Shown piece after piece: positions 16,412 to 25,107 of a DNA stretch of 64,000 nucleotides. Every line of letters begins with the position of its first letter. Position 1 is the first letter of the stretch. The notes beneath the pieces were generated by a model. The model saw only the letters and a list, made by a program, of their open reading frames with translations. It was not told the DNA's origin and did not search any database. This DNA is from an uncultured Prevotella sp. GTDB lineage: Bacteria; Bacteroidota; Bacteroidia; Bacteroidales; Bacteroidaceae. The position numbers and the translations under genes were made by a program. The stretch covers positions 86,375-150,374 of the forward strand of contig UQRP01000002.1 of assembly GCA_900543585.1 (NCBI GenBank). The letters are read 5' to 3'.

Positions 16412-18436
16412 TTAGAACTCGAAACCTAAGTTGACGAAGAAATTGAATTTGTCAGTCTTATTGGTATATCCTAAGGTAGCGCCGACAGGTCCGAAGATGG
16501 TTCTATAATAGTATGCAGCTTGCCATCCGAGCATAGGGCCTTTGTCAAAAATGTCCCTCAATTTGTTAGCGTGCTCCGCTCCAACGGCTTTTAGAAGAAC
16601 AAAGTTGTTATCGGTGAGTTGAGCCTGAAACTTCAGCTGGCAAGCAACAAATTGGTTGTCTGTGGTCTCTATATTCCCGATACCTATAAATGGCATCTGC
16701 TGCTCGAAATAATGAGCAAACCATTGCCCACCAATGATGTTGCTTCTGATAGGCGGTATCTCAGAGCCGAAGAGCAGACGCCCGTAGAACATTGGCTGAA
16801 AAGTCAGCCAATGGTTGAAAGCGAATGAAGTACGCCATAGCGAGCTGACTTCGCTGAAGCCTCTGTGATTATTGTATTGGTAGAAGTTGTCGGTGAAGTA
16901 AGCATATTCTGCCATAAATTTCGAGCCTCTTGTCGGAAAGAGCCCTTGGTTCTCAGAGTTGTAATGCAGATTGACATGATAGGAGAAAAAGTGGTCGTCG
17001 CCCATTTTGAAACTCTCATGCCCTAACTGGCTGGCAACCATAAGATGATGATAGTTGTAATAATCCCATCTTGCAGAGACATCCATCTCCATATTACGGA
17101 TGCCAATACCCGTGATACCTATCGCCCCTTGGTGATGGTTGAGAGTCAGGTTATAGTTCTTTGTACCGTCTCGGTAGATATCCACATCGTTGTGTTGGTA
17201 GCCATAGGCAGCCTTCGCCACCATGCCATGTCGGAGTGTCCACATGGCTTGCAGCAGGGTGTGGATATTCTTTCCCAATCTCAGTGTCGCCTCGAAATCA
17301 AGCGGGTGTTTAGACATGGAGTAGACACCATCGAGCTGCATGGCCACCATCTCTTCAGTGTCGAATCTCAGTCCTACGCTGCCCTTTGCCATGTCTGTCT
17401 CAGGTCGTTTTCTATCAGTGTTGTCGCTGTAGTCTACAGGCTTGAGCGCATTGGGGTTGAGCGCGTGTGGGGTAGGGTAGTAGTCCTTGTCGAGACCAAG
17501 CTTTGTTTTCAATGCCAGAAGCTCGTCCCAGTGTTTCAAGGCTTCTTCTTCTCCTCGCCGCTCTAAGGTATCAATGGCAGCGGGGGTGAAACTCGCGGCG
17601 CCATAACCTTGGGTGTTCACACGAATGGGAATATCTGTGATGGCAAGGTTGTCAGCGTATTTATTCTTACAATTTACGTCTACAATTTGTCCGAGTACGG
17701 AAGCTCCCGATGTCAGGTCGTCAGCTGTGCGCGGTGGTCCCTGAACGGTAACACCAATGATGTAGTCGGCTCCCATTGCCTTGGCAATGTCAGCAGGGTA
17801 GTTGTTTCGCAAACCACCGTCGACAAGGACCTTGTCTCCTTTTCTGACGGGGGCGAAGGCTCCGGGAATAGACATACTTGTGCGCATGGCTTCAGCCAGG
17901 ACACCGCTGTGAAAGTCGTATTCGGTATTGTCTACAATATTGGTGGCAACGCAGGCAAAGGGAATAGGCAGCGAGTCGAAACTGATGGAATCGTTGTATC
18001 CTGCTGTCAGCTGTCGGGAGAGCTTCATGAGATTGGCGACCTTGATGAATCCTGCGTCGGCAAGTCGACTTTTCTTCTTCAATGTGAAGCTCTTGCTATA
18101 GGCATAGGTTGTCTGCCGCTCTCTGTTTGAGAGGTTTTGGGCGTAGTAGTCGCCCTTGTCGCTGAGCAGAAAGGCCCAGTCTTGCTTCTTGACCATGGAG
18201 TCGAGTCTTGTAGCGCTCCAGCCGCAGCTGTAGAGTCCGCCGATGATGCTTCCCATGGAGGTGCCAGTGATGATGTCTATAGGAATGCCCGCCTTCTCTA
18301 TCACTTTTAGTGCACCGATATGCGCCACACCCTTAGCACCGCCACCGGAGAGGACAACGGCAACGCGGGGGCGCTGTGGGAAGGCTGACAAGCAGCTGAG
18401 CACGGAGAGGAGAAATAAAAATAAAGTACGTTTCAA
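16412..18436 (-). CDS. patatin-like phospholipase with C-terminal outer-membrane barrel
   Basis: A 674-residue protein in three parts: a signal peptide (residues 1-20), a patatin domain (about 24-300) and a long beta-rich region (about 330-674). The patatin domain shows the glycine-rich oxyanion loop SGGGAKG, the nucleophile elbow GTSMGS, and the catalytic Asp in VDGGLRNNYP. The C-terminal region has alternating amphipathic strands and ends in Phe (FFVNLGFEF), as outer-membrane barrels do. This architecture matches type Vd (PlpD-like) patatin autotransporters, in which a lipase is attached to an Omp85-type barrel. It probably hydrolyses phospholipids at the cell surface or in the periplasm. 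Confidence 0.88.
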   Translation of the reverse strand: MKRTLFLFLLSVLSCLSAFPQRPRVAVVLSGGGAKGVAHIGALKVIEKAGIPIDIITGTSMGSIIGGLYSCGWSATRLDSMVKKQDWAFLLSDKGDYYAQNLSNRERQTTYAYSKSFTLKKKSRLADAGFIKVANLMKLSRQLTAGYNDSISFDSLPIPFACVATNIVDNTEYDFHSGVLAEAMRTSMSIPGAFAPVRKGDKVLVDGGLRNNYPADIAKAMGADYIIGVTVQGPPRTADDLTSGASVLGQIVDVNCKNKYADNLAITDIPIRVNTQGYGAASFTPAAIDTLERRGEEEALKHWDELLALKTKLGLDKDYYPTPHALNPNALKPVDYSDNTDRKRPETDMAKGSVGLRFDTEEMVAMQLDGVYSMSKHPLDFEATLRLGKNIHTLLQAMWTLRHGMVAKAAYGYQHNDVDIYRDGTKNYNLTLNHHQGAIGITGIGIRNMEMDVSARWDYYNYHHLMVASQLGHESFKMGDDHFFSYHVNLHYNSENQGLFPTRGSKFMAEYAYFTDNFYQYNNHRGFSEVSSLWRTSFAFNHWLTFQPMFYGRLLFGSEIPPIRSNIIGGQWFAHYFEQQMPFIGIGNIETTDNQFVACQLKFQAQLTDNNFVLLKAVGAEHANKLRDIFDKGPMLGWQAAYYYRTIFGPVGATLGYTNKTDKFNFFVNLGFEF

Positions 18437-18544
18437 TTGCTGATGATGTTAGGTTTATGCAACAAAGTTACAAAATCTATTTATATGTTTACCACATAAA
18501 ATCAAAAAGATACTAATTTTTTTTCTCACGTGGGCTAAAATGGC

Positions 18545-18552
18545 TAACTTTG
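18545..18552 (+). promoter_or_regulatory. -7 promoter box TAACTTTG for the lipid headgroup cassette
   Basis: TAACTTTG lies 23 nt before the ATG at 18576 and is the only visible promoter for the tightly packed run from 18576 to about 25019. Confidence 0.6.
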
Positions 18553-18575
18553 TATCAGATTATAAATAGACGAAA

Positions 18576-19298
18576 ATGAAATTTGCCATAATAGCAGCTG
18601 GAGAGGGCTCTCGCCTTGCTGCCGAAGGGATTACATCTCCCAAACCACTTGTTAAGGTTCATGGTGAGTATCTCATAGACAGACTGATGCGTATCTTTGT
18701 AGAGAATGGTGCCGACGAGATAGATGTTATCTGCAACGACCTCACCACGCTTGTCAGTGAGCATCTGTTAGGTATTGAGGAGGATGGCCTGAATGGCTAC
18801 CCCATCCCTTTACAGATGCGTGTGAAGAGTACTCCGAGCAGTATGCACAGCTTCTTCGAGATAGCCCCACTTCTCGAAGGCCATCCTTTTATTCTTACAA
18901 CTGTTGACACCATCTTTAAAGAGTCTGAGTTTGCCGCTTATGTGAAAGCTTTCCGAAAGGCTCTTGATGAGGGCTTTGACGGACTCATGGGCGTTACCGA
19001 TTTCATCGATGATGAGAAGCCCCTATATGTGGGCACCGATGAGGAGATGAATGTCACTGGCTTCTATGATACCGCTGACCATGACAGTAAGTTTATCTCT
19101 GGTGGCATCTATGGACTGGCTCCCAACGCTATAGCAACACTTAAAGACTGCATGGCTCGTGGTGAGAGTCGGATGCGCAACTTCCAAAGGGGGCTGATTC
19201 GTGATGGACGCCGCTTGAAGGCTTACAACTTTTCCAAAGTCCTCGACATAGACCATGCCACAGACATCGATAAAGCAGAGAAATTCCTTTTAGAATGA
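18576..19298 (+). CDS. sugar/polyol-phosphate nucleotidyltransferase
   Basis: A 240-residue NTP-transferase-fold protein. The N-terminus carries AAGEGSRL (residues 7-14), the nucleotide-binding loop, followed by SPKPL (21-25) with the catalytic Lys. Acidic metal-binding residues appear in TTVDTIF (about residues 108-114). Enzymes of this size transfer NMP to a phosphorylated sugar, polyol or choline. Its stop overlaps the start of the ATP-grasp-like gene by 4 nt, and a CDP-alcohol phosphatidyltransferase is third in the run. CTP and a phosphorylated alcohol such as inositol phosphate are therefore the likely substrates, giving a CDP-headgroup. That assignment is inferred from context only. 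Confidence 0.8.
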   Translation: MKFAIIAAGEGSRLAAEGITSPKPLVKVHGEYLIDRLMRIFVENGADEIDVICNDLTTLVSEHLLGIEEDGLNGYPIPLQMRVKSTPSSMHSFFEIAPLLEGHPFILTTVDTIFKESEFAAYVKAFRKALDEGFDGLMGVTDFIDDEKPLYVGTDEEMNVTGFYDTADHDSKFISGGIYGLAPNAIATLKDCMARGESRMRNFQRGLIRDGRRLKAYNFSKVLDIDHATDIDKAEKFLLE

Positions 19299-20107
19299 AG
19301 ATATGCTCCGTAAGACGCGACGACCGGTTCTCTCCGAACAGTATTGAGAAAGACAGACTTATCCTATCGGCTGTTGCCAGTTGCCTGTCAACATATTACA
19401 ACACAGTGGTGGTGGACGTTGATGAGGCGGATGTTCAGAAGGGTAACGTCGAGGCCGACATAGACATATTTATCACGATGGCCCGCAACCCTAAGACGTT
19501 GGCTATTTTAGCAGAGAAAGAAAAGAGTGGGAGTCTGGTCGTCAACAGCGCTGAGAGTGTGAGGCGCTGTCAACGTTCTGTCTTAGACAGATTGATGAGG
19601 GATAACAATATTGCCATGCCACCCATAACAGGACACAACGGCTATTGGCTCAAGCGCGGCGATGCCGCTGCACAGAGTAAGAGTGATATCATTTTCTGTC
19701 CTGATGATGAGGCTTTGGAGGAGGCTAAGAAGCTGTTTCTCAGCCGAGGCATTACCGATATGGTCGTCAGCTCCCATGTCATTGGCGATCTGATGAAGTT
19801 TTATGGTGTTGGCTCCGACTTCTTCCGATGCTATTATCCCAGCGATGACGGCATCAGCAAGTTTGGGGATGAGACTATCAACGGCAAAGCCCATCATTAT
19901 GCATACAATCAGGTAGCCCTGCATCAGGAAGTCGTCAGACTGTCTCAGCTCACAGGCGTAGCTGTTTATGGTGGCGATGCTGTCATTGACAAGACAGGCC
20001 ATTTTTATATCATAGATTTTAATGACTGGCCCAGTTTCTCACGATGCCGTGAGGAGGCTGCCAATGCAATCAGCAGTTGGGTCAAAAATATAATACTTAA
20101 TCCGTAA
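19295..20107 (+). CDS. ATP-grasp-like protein, candidate headgroup kinase
   Basis: A 270-residue protein that I place tentatively in the ATP-grasp fold. Residue N84 opens a segment resembling the domain entry of these kinases (VNSAESVRRC), followed by a proline-containing stretch near 108 (IAMPPITG). The C-terminal part has GGDAVID (216-222) and IIDFNDWPSF (239-248), matching the D...D-x-N metal-binding pattern of ATP-grasp enzymes, including inositol phosphate kinases of the ITPK type. It overlaps the nucleotidyltransferase gene by 4 nt and is followed 5 nt later by a CDP-alcohol phosphotransferase. A kinase that phosphorylates the headgroup alcohol, or a ligase, would fit. The substrate is unknown. 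Confidence 0.6.
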   Translation: MKICSVRRDDRFSPNSIEKDRLILSAVASCLSTYYNTVVVDVDEADVQKGNVEADIDIFITMARNPKTLAILAEKEKSGSLVVNSAESVRRCQRSVLDRLMRDNNIAMPPITGHNGYWLKRGDAAAQSKSDIIFCPDDEALEEAKKLFLSRGITDMVVSSHVIGDLMKFYGVGSDFFRCYYPSDDGISKFGDETINGKAHHYAYNQVALHQEVVRLSQLTGVAVYGGDAVIDKTGHFYIIDFNDWPSFSRCREEAANAISSWVKNIILNP

Positions 20108-20112
20108 TTACC

Positions 20113-21075
20113 GTGTCCAAATTTAAAGAACTTCTTCAGGCATCATACAAATCCAAAGACACCGAAGAGAATATCGATGTTTATTTCAACCGTCCCATAG
20201 GCCTTCTCTTCGCCTTGTTGTGGAACAAGTTAGGCATTCATCCCAATGTCATCACCATTCTATCTTTCTTCCTTGGTGCTGGCGCTGGTTGGATGTTCTA
20301 CTATACTGATCTCAAGCACAATCTTCTCGGTGTGCTACTGCTTGTCTTAGCCGATTTCTGCGACTCCACAGACGGTCAGATGGCCCGCCTATCGGGTAAG
20401 AAAACGCTTGTGGGGCGTGTCCTCGACGGCGTCTCCGGCGATGTCTGGTTCTTCGCCATCTATGTGGCGCTGAGTCTGCGACTGATGAATCAGAATATTC
20501 CTGGTACCGACTGGCATTGGGGACTCCTCATCTGGGCACTTGCTATCACAGCGGGAGTTTTCTGCCATTCTCCTCAGAGCTCTTTGAGTGACTATTACCG
20601 TCAGATACATCTCTTCTTCCTCAAAGGCAAGAGCGGTTCCGAGTTGGACAACTCTGAGCAACAGAGAAAGATTTACGAAGCCACACCGAAATCGAATGTC
20701 ATGGCGCGTATCTTCTATAAAGGGTATGGCAACTATTGCCGTAGTCAGGAGCGCCGTACGCCAAAGTTTCAAAAGTTTTTTGCAGCTTGGAAAACATTTA
20801 CTGCCACTCATAGTGCAGATGAGATAGAGGCTGCTCGCCAGGAGTTTCTGGCCGGAAGTCGTCCGCTGATGAAATTCACCAACCTGCTCACTTATAACAG
20901 TCGTGCCATTGCCATCTATATCACGTGTATTGCCGGCTGCTTTACAGGAGATGTCATAGGCCCATGGATATACCTTCTCTTTGAAATCATCGTCCTCAAC
21001 ATCTTCTACCATCATATGAACCGGAGCCACGAGCGTCTTTGCGAGAAGCTCACAAAAGAAATAGCAAGCAAATGA
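20113..21075 (+). CDS. CDP-alcohol phosphatidyltransferase family protein
   Basis: A 320-residue membrane enzyme with several membrane segments (about 28-40, 48-65, 70-82, 108-125, 130-150, 255-300). The family motif spans D84-x2-D87-G88-x2-A91-R92-x8-G101-x3-D105, and the final Asp is D110, one residue further than the classical x3 spacing. These enzymes join a CDP-activated group to an alcohol with loss of CMP; in phospholipid synthesis the two are diacylglycerol and a headgroup. A central soluble loop (about 170-245), larger than in PgsA or PssA, is unusual. The start codon is GTG. The preceding nucleotidyltransferase suggests that the headgroup, rather than the lipid, is CDP-activated here, as in archaeal and Thermotoga inositol pathways. 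Confidence 0.85.
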   Translation: MSKFKELLQASYKSKDTEENIDVYFNRPIGLLFALLWNKLGIHPNVITILSFFLGAGAGWMFYYTDLKHNLLGVLLLVLADFCDSTDGQMARLSGKKTLVGRVLDGVSGDVWFFAIYVALSLRLMNQNIPGTDWHWGLLIWALAITAGVFCHSPQSSLSDYYRQIHLFFLKGKSGSELDNSEQQRKIYEATPKSNVMARIFYKGYGNYCRSQERRTPKFQKFFAAWKTFTATHSADEIEAARQEFLAGSRPLMKFTNLLTYNSRAIAIYITCIAGCFTGDVIGPWIYLLFEIIVLNIFYHHMNRSHERLCEKLTKEIASK

Positions 21076-21770
21076 TAAAAGGATACCTTTTCGATTATGG
21101 TGGCACACTTGATACTGCCGGCTGCCACTGGGGGCAGAAGTTATGGCACACCTATCAGCGCCGTCAGGTGCCAGTGACCGAGCAGCAGTTTCGCGATGCT
21201 TATGTCTACGGTGAGCGATATCTTGGCAACAACCCCATCATTCGCCCTACCGACACTTTCCACCACACCCTCGACGTGAAGCTGCGCTTAGAGATGGAAT
21301 ATCTCTGTGCCCATGGCTGGGATGCCGATGAAGAGGAATTCCACCGGCTCCATGACATCGTCCTCGAAGATGTCTATCGCCAGGTGATAGAGACAACCAC
21401 GCACAGCGCCAAGGTGCTCACTGAACTTCAGAAGAAGTATCCGATGGTATTGGTGAGCAACTTCTATGGTAACATCCGTACCGTGTTGAAAGAGTTTCAG
21501 TTGGACGGATTCTTTCAAGATGTAGTAGAGTCTGCTGAGGTAGGTATCCGCAAGCCTGATCCGCGTATTTGGGAGATTGGCGTCGAGCGTTTAGGAATGC
21601 AGCCCGAAGAGGTCGTTGTCGTCGGTGACAGCTTCTACAAAGATGTAGAGCCCGCCTTGAAGGCCGGATGCCATGCCGTATGGTTCAAAGGTGAGGGGTG
21701 GACCAAGAATACCTTTGACGAGACCATCCCTGATAAGGTTATCACTGATTTGGCCCAACTCCTTGAGTAA
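21072..21770 (+). CDS. HAD-superfamily protein
   Basis: A 232-residue HAD-fold protein. The start is set at MIKGYLFD because its ATG overlaps the previous stop (ATGA). Motif I is D8-Y-G10-G-T: the nucleophilic Asp is present, but the second Asp used by HAD phosphatases as acid/base is Gly. Motif II is in LVSNFYG (Ser), motif III Lys in IRKPDPRIWE, and motif IV in VVVGDSFYKDV. Its place at the end of the headgroup cassette suggests phosphatase-type clean-up of a phosphorylated intermediate, but the missing Asp makes activity uncertain. The family is clear, the substrate unknown. Confidence 0.82.
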   Translation: MIKGYLFDYGGTLDTAGCHWGQKLWHTYQRRQVPVTEQQFRDAYVYGERYLGNNPIIRPTDTFHHTLDVKLRLEMEYLCAHGWDADEEEFHRLHDIVLEDVYRQVIETTTHSAKVLTELQKKYPMVLVSNFYGNIRTVLKEFQLDGFFQDVVESAEVGIRKPDPRIWEIGVERLGMQPEEVVVVGDSFYKDVEPALKAGCHAVWFKGEGWTKNTFDETIPDKVITDLAQLLE

Positions 21771-21789
21771 TAATATTTAATAGCCCCTT

Positions 21790-24375
21790 ATGAAATTACG
21801 ATTATATATATTCTTTATTCTCCTTGCCATCTCGGTTGGCGCCCGTGCCCAGAAGATTACTGGCTTTGTCATTGATGCCGCCACCAAGGACACCATTCTT
21901 TACCCCTCAGCCACCTACCGGGGCCATCATGTCATGGTCTCGGGCAATGCCATGGGAGAATATTCTATAGAGCGTCACGAAGGTTGGCAGCTCACTTTCT
22001 CGGCCGTAGGCTACAAGCCCCGCACGGTGACGATCTCCACCAAGACTCCTTCCAAGCTCGATATCCGCTTGCAGCCTGATACCAAACAACTTGGTGAGGT
22101 CGTGGTGAAGTCGAAGCGTGGCAAATACAGTAGGAAGAACAACCCCGCTGTGGAGCTGATGAAGCGCGTAATCGCGGCGAAGAAGCGTACCGACCTCGAA
22201 AACCATGACTACTATCAATATACCAAATATCAGAAGCTGACTACGGCTGTCAACGACATTACGCAGGGCGATATCGACTCTGGATTCGTGGCTAAGCGCA
22301 AATGGCTCCTCGACCAGGTTGAGACAAGCCCCTACACGGGTAAGCTTATCCTGCCTATCAGCGTTGACGAGACGGTCACCCAGCATCTCTACCGCAAGAA
22401 TCCGAAGAGCGAGAAAGACATCATCCAGGGTCAGAGCTCGACAGGTGTGAATCAGATTTTCCAGACGGGAGACATTCTGACAACGACCATCAAAGATGTG
22501 TTTACCGATGTCGACATCTACGACGACCAGGTGAGACTCTTGCAGTATCCTTTTACCTCGCCAATCGGTAAGGACGCTATCTCCTTTTATCGTTTCTACA
22601 TCGAGGACACGGTCTATGTGGACCATGACCTCTGCTACCATTTGCAGTTTATCCCCAACAACCAGCAGGACTTTGGCTTCCGTGGCGAGCTCTATATCCT
22701 TGCCGACTCCTCGTTGCATGTCAAGCGTTGCAACCTGACCATCCCCAAGCGCAGCGATGTCAACTTCGTAGAGAATCTCCAGGTGAGACAGGAATATCGC
22801 AAACTCGACAATGGCGAGTGGGCGCTCAGCGTTGACGATATGATTGCCGAGCTGAAGCTTTCAAAATTCTTGACCAAATTCGTCGTCATGCGCACGACGC
22901 GCTTGAGTGACTATGCCTTCGATGCCTTGCCCAAACAACTCTTCAAGGGTAAAGCCAAGGAAGTGCGAGAGGCTAACTCGCAGATGCGCGATGAAGCCTT
23001 CTGGAATAAATACCGGTCGGTGGGCCTGACGAAGAGCGAGAGCTCCATGAACAGTTTCGTACACCGCATTGAGCAGGTCAAGGGCATGAAGTATATCGTT
23101 TTCGGACTTAAGGCCTTCATCGAGAACTTCGTGGAGACCGGCGATGAGAACCATCCCAGTAAGGTGGACATAGGACCTATCAACACCATGGTCACCAACA
23201 ACTTCATCGATGGCATGCGCAACCGCATCTCAGCCCAGACAACGGCTAATCTCAGCAAGCACTGGTTCTTTGCCGGCTACTATGCGCATGGTTGGGAGTC
23301 GAAGAAAAACTACTATAGTGCCACGGCCACCTATTCCTTTAATAAGAAGGACTATCTGCCTCGTGAGTTCCCCAAGCGCACGCTCTCTTTCACATCGACC
23401 TATGATGTCATGTCGCCCTCCGACAAGTTCATGAAGACCGATAAGGATAATGTCTTCACCGCTTTCAAATGGGCGAAGGTGGACAAGATGATGTTCTACA
23501 ACCGTCAGGAGCTTGCCTTTGAATATGAACAGGAGTGGGGCTTGAAGACCACTTTGAGTCTCAAGACAGAGGAGAATGAGGCTGCCGGGCGCTTGTTCTT
23601 CAACACCCTCAACAACCCGTCTTATACGACACCGGACGTTGCACGTGTCGGCGACCTCATCCACAATGGTACGATGCGCACCACTGAGATGCATATCGGC
23701 TTCGAGCTGGCGCCCGGCCGCACCTATATCAACACCAAGCAGCGCCGTTACCCCATCAACCTAGACGCCCCTGTCTTCACCCTCAGCCATACCATGGGCT
23801 TCAAGGGCATCCTCGGCGGCGATTATAAATACAACTATACCGAGGCGGGAATCTATAAGCGTTTCTGGATGAACAGCTGGGGAAAGATCGACGCCTATGT
23901 CAAGGCGGGAGCTCAGTGGAATAAGGTGCCTTATCCGTTGCTCATCATGCCAGCCGCCAACCTGAGCTATATCATGCAGTATGAGACCTTCAACATGATT
24001 AACAACATGGAGTTCCTCAACGACCGCTTTGCATCCCTCGACGTCAGCTGGGATCTTAACGGCAAGATTTTCAACCGCATCCCGCTGCTGAAGAAGTTGA
24101 AATGGCGTGAGTATCTCGGTGTGAAGATGCTCTGGGGCAAGCTCACCGACAAAAATAACCCCACGCTGCCGCAGAATGCAGGCGACAATCTGCTGATGCA
24201 ATTCCCCGAGGGCTGCTATGTTATGGATCCGCACCGTCCCTACGTGGAGTATATCTTAGGAATACACAATATCTTCAAACTTTTGCATGTGGAATACGTC
24301 CACCGCTGCAACTATACCTCGCTGCCTACGGCTAAGAAAGACGGTGTTCGTATCATGCTTAGAATGACATTCTGA
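21790..24375 (+). CDS. DUF5686-type outer-membrane protein with carboxypeptidase-like domain
   Basis: An 861-residue exported protein with a signal peptide (residues 1-20, ending ARAQ) and an N-terminal CarboxypepD_reg-like beta-sandwich (about 22-105). A long body follows that becomes strand-rich towards the C-terminus and ends in Phe (GVRIMLRMTF), as expected of a beta-barrel. The layout matches DUF5686 proteins of Bacteroidota. No plug domain or TonB box was recognised, so I do not call it a SusC-type receptor. It starts 19 nt after the HAD gene and is followed after 2 nt by a LuxR regulator, so it probably belongs to the same operon. Confidence 0.8.
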   Translation: MKLRLYIFFILLAISVGARAQKITGFVIDAATKDTILYPSATYRGHHVMVSGNAMGEYSIERHEGWQLTFSAVGYKPRTVTISTKTPSKLDIRLQPDTKQLGEVVVKSKRGKYSRKNNPAVELMKRVIAAKKRTDLENHDYYQYTKYQKLTTAVNDITQGDIDSGFVAKRKWLLDQVETSPYTGKLILPISVDETVTQHLYRKNPKSEKDIIQGQSSTGVNQIFQTGDILTTTIKDVFTDVDIYDDQVRLLQYPFTSPIGKDAISFYRFYIEDTVYVDHDLCYHLQFIPNNQQDFGFRGELYILADSSLHVKRCNLTIPKRSDVNFVENLQVRQEYRKLDNGEWALSVDDMIAELKLSKFLTKFVVMRTTRLSDYAFDALPKQLFKGKAKEVREANSQMRDEAFWNKYRSVGLTKSESSMNSFVHRIEQVKGMKYIVFGLKAFIENFVETGDENHPSKVDIGPINTMVTNNFIDGMRNRISAQTTANLSKHWFFAGYYAHGWESKKNYYSATATYSFNKKDYLPREFPKRTLSFTSTYDVMSPSDKFMKTDKDNVFTAFKWAKVDKMMFYNRQELAFEYEQEWGLKTTLSLKTEENEAAGRLFFNTLNNPSYTTPDVARVGDLIHNGTMRTTEMHIGFELAPGRTYINTKQRRYPINLDAPVFTLSHTMGFKGILGGDYKYNYTEAGIYKRFWMNSWGKIDAYVKAGAQWNKVPYPLLIMPAANLSYIMQYETFNMINNMEFLNDRFASLDVSWDLNGKIFNRIPLLKKLKWREYLGVKMLWGKLTDKNNPTLPQNAGDNLLMQFPEGCYVMDPHRPYVEYILGIHNIFKLLHVEYVHRCNYTSLPTAKKDGVRIMLRMTF

Positions 24376-24377
24376 TT

Positions 24378-25019
24378 ATGGTTATATTAGCTGACAAACA
24401 GGATATTACGCGCGCTGGCATGATGTTTCTGCTGGATCAGGCGGGTCAGGGCAGCTGGAAGGCTGCTTACGACAAGCCAGGGCTTATGGCTCTGCTCAGG
24501 GAATATAGCAATGCTGTTGTCGTCCTCGACTATACGCTCTTCGATTTCGACAGTGTTGACGAGATGCTCATCATTGCCGAGCGCTTCCCCAAGAGCCACT
24601 GGCTACTCTTCAGCGAGGAACTCTCTGCTGACTTCCTGCGGATGGTGCTCACTTCGAGCAACCAGTTCAGCGCCATGATGAAAGACTCCACGATGGGCGA
24701 GATGCGGCAGGCCATCAGCTACGCCCTGCGCCATGAGCGCTTCGTCTCACAGCATGCCACCCAAATCCTGCTCAGCGCACAGCCTCAGCAGGAGACGCAT
24801 GACGACATCAATCTGACAAAGACGGAGAAGGAAATCCTCATTGATATCGCACACGGACTCACCACAAAGGAGATTGCCGACAAGCGCGTGTCGAGCTTCC
24901 ACACCGTCAACACCCATCGTAAGAATATCTTCCGCAAACTCGGGGTCAACAACCTCCATGAGGCTACCAAGTATGCCATCAGAGCAGGACTCGTAGATAC
25001 GTCGGAATACTACATATAA
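24378..25019 (+). CDS. LuxR/NarL-type response regulator
   Basis: A 213-residue protein with a receiver-like domain (about residues 1-120) and a LuxR_C_like helix-turn-helix (about 148-205, with LTKTEKEILIDIAHGLTTKEIA and FRKLGVNNLHEATKYAI). The receiver keeps a probable phospho-acceptor Asp (VVVLDYTLFD, near residue 54) and a Lys (MMKDST), but the usual N-terminal acidic pair is reduced to ADKQD. No sensor kinase gene is adjacent. It begins 2 nt after the DUF5686 gene, so it may report on the envelope or lipid state managed by this cluster. Confidence 0.85.
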   Translation: MVILADKQDITRAGMMFLLDQAGQGSWKAAYDKPGLMALLREYSNAVVVLDYTLFDFDSVDEMLIIAERFPKSHWLLFSEELSADFLRMVLTSSNQFSAMMKDSTMGEMRQAISYALRHERFVSQHATQILLSAQPQQETHDDINLTKTEKEILIDIAHGLTTKEIADKRVSSFHTVNTHRKNIFRKLGVNNLHEATKYAIRAGLVDTSEYYI

Positions 25020-25036
25020 TTTTTCTAACAGAAATG

Positions 25037-25068
25037 TTTGGTAGAATGGGGCAATGTTAGTAAATTTG
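25037..25068 (+). promoter_or_regulatory. promoter for the WG-repeat / LtaS-like operon
   Basis: A TTTG -33 box (25037-25040) and a TAAATTTG -7 box (25061-25068) are separated by 20 bp, a textbook Bacteroidota spacing. The ATG is at 25108. Confidence 0.75.
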
Positions 25069-25107
25069 CAATTACATTACTTTAACCCTATATAGAGACG
25101 ACAAGCT

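Noticed and set aside
21790..24375. Calling this a TonB-dependent (SusC-like) receptor
   Set aside because: A carboxypeptidase-like domain is present, but no plug domain or TonB box was found and the length is below that of SusC; DUF5686 fits better.
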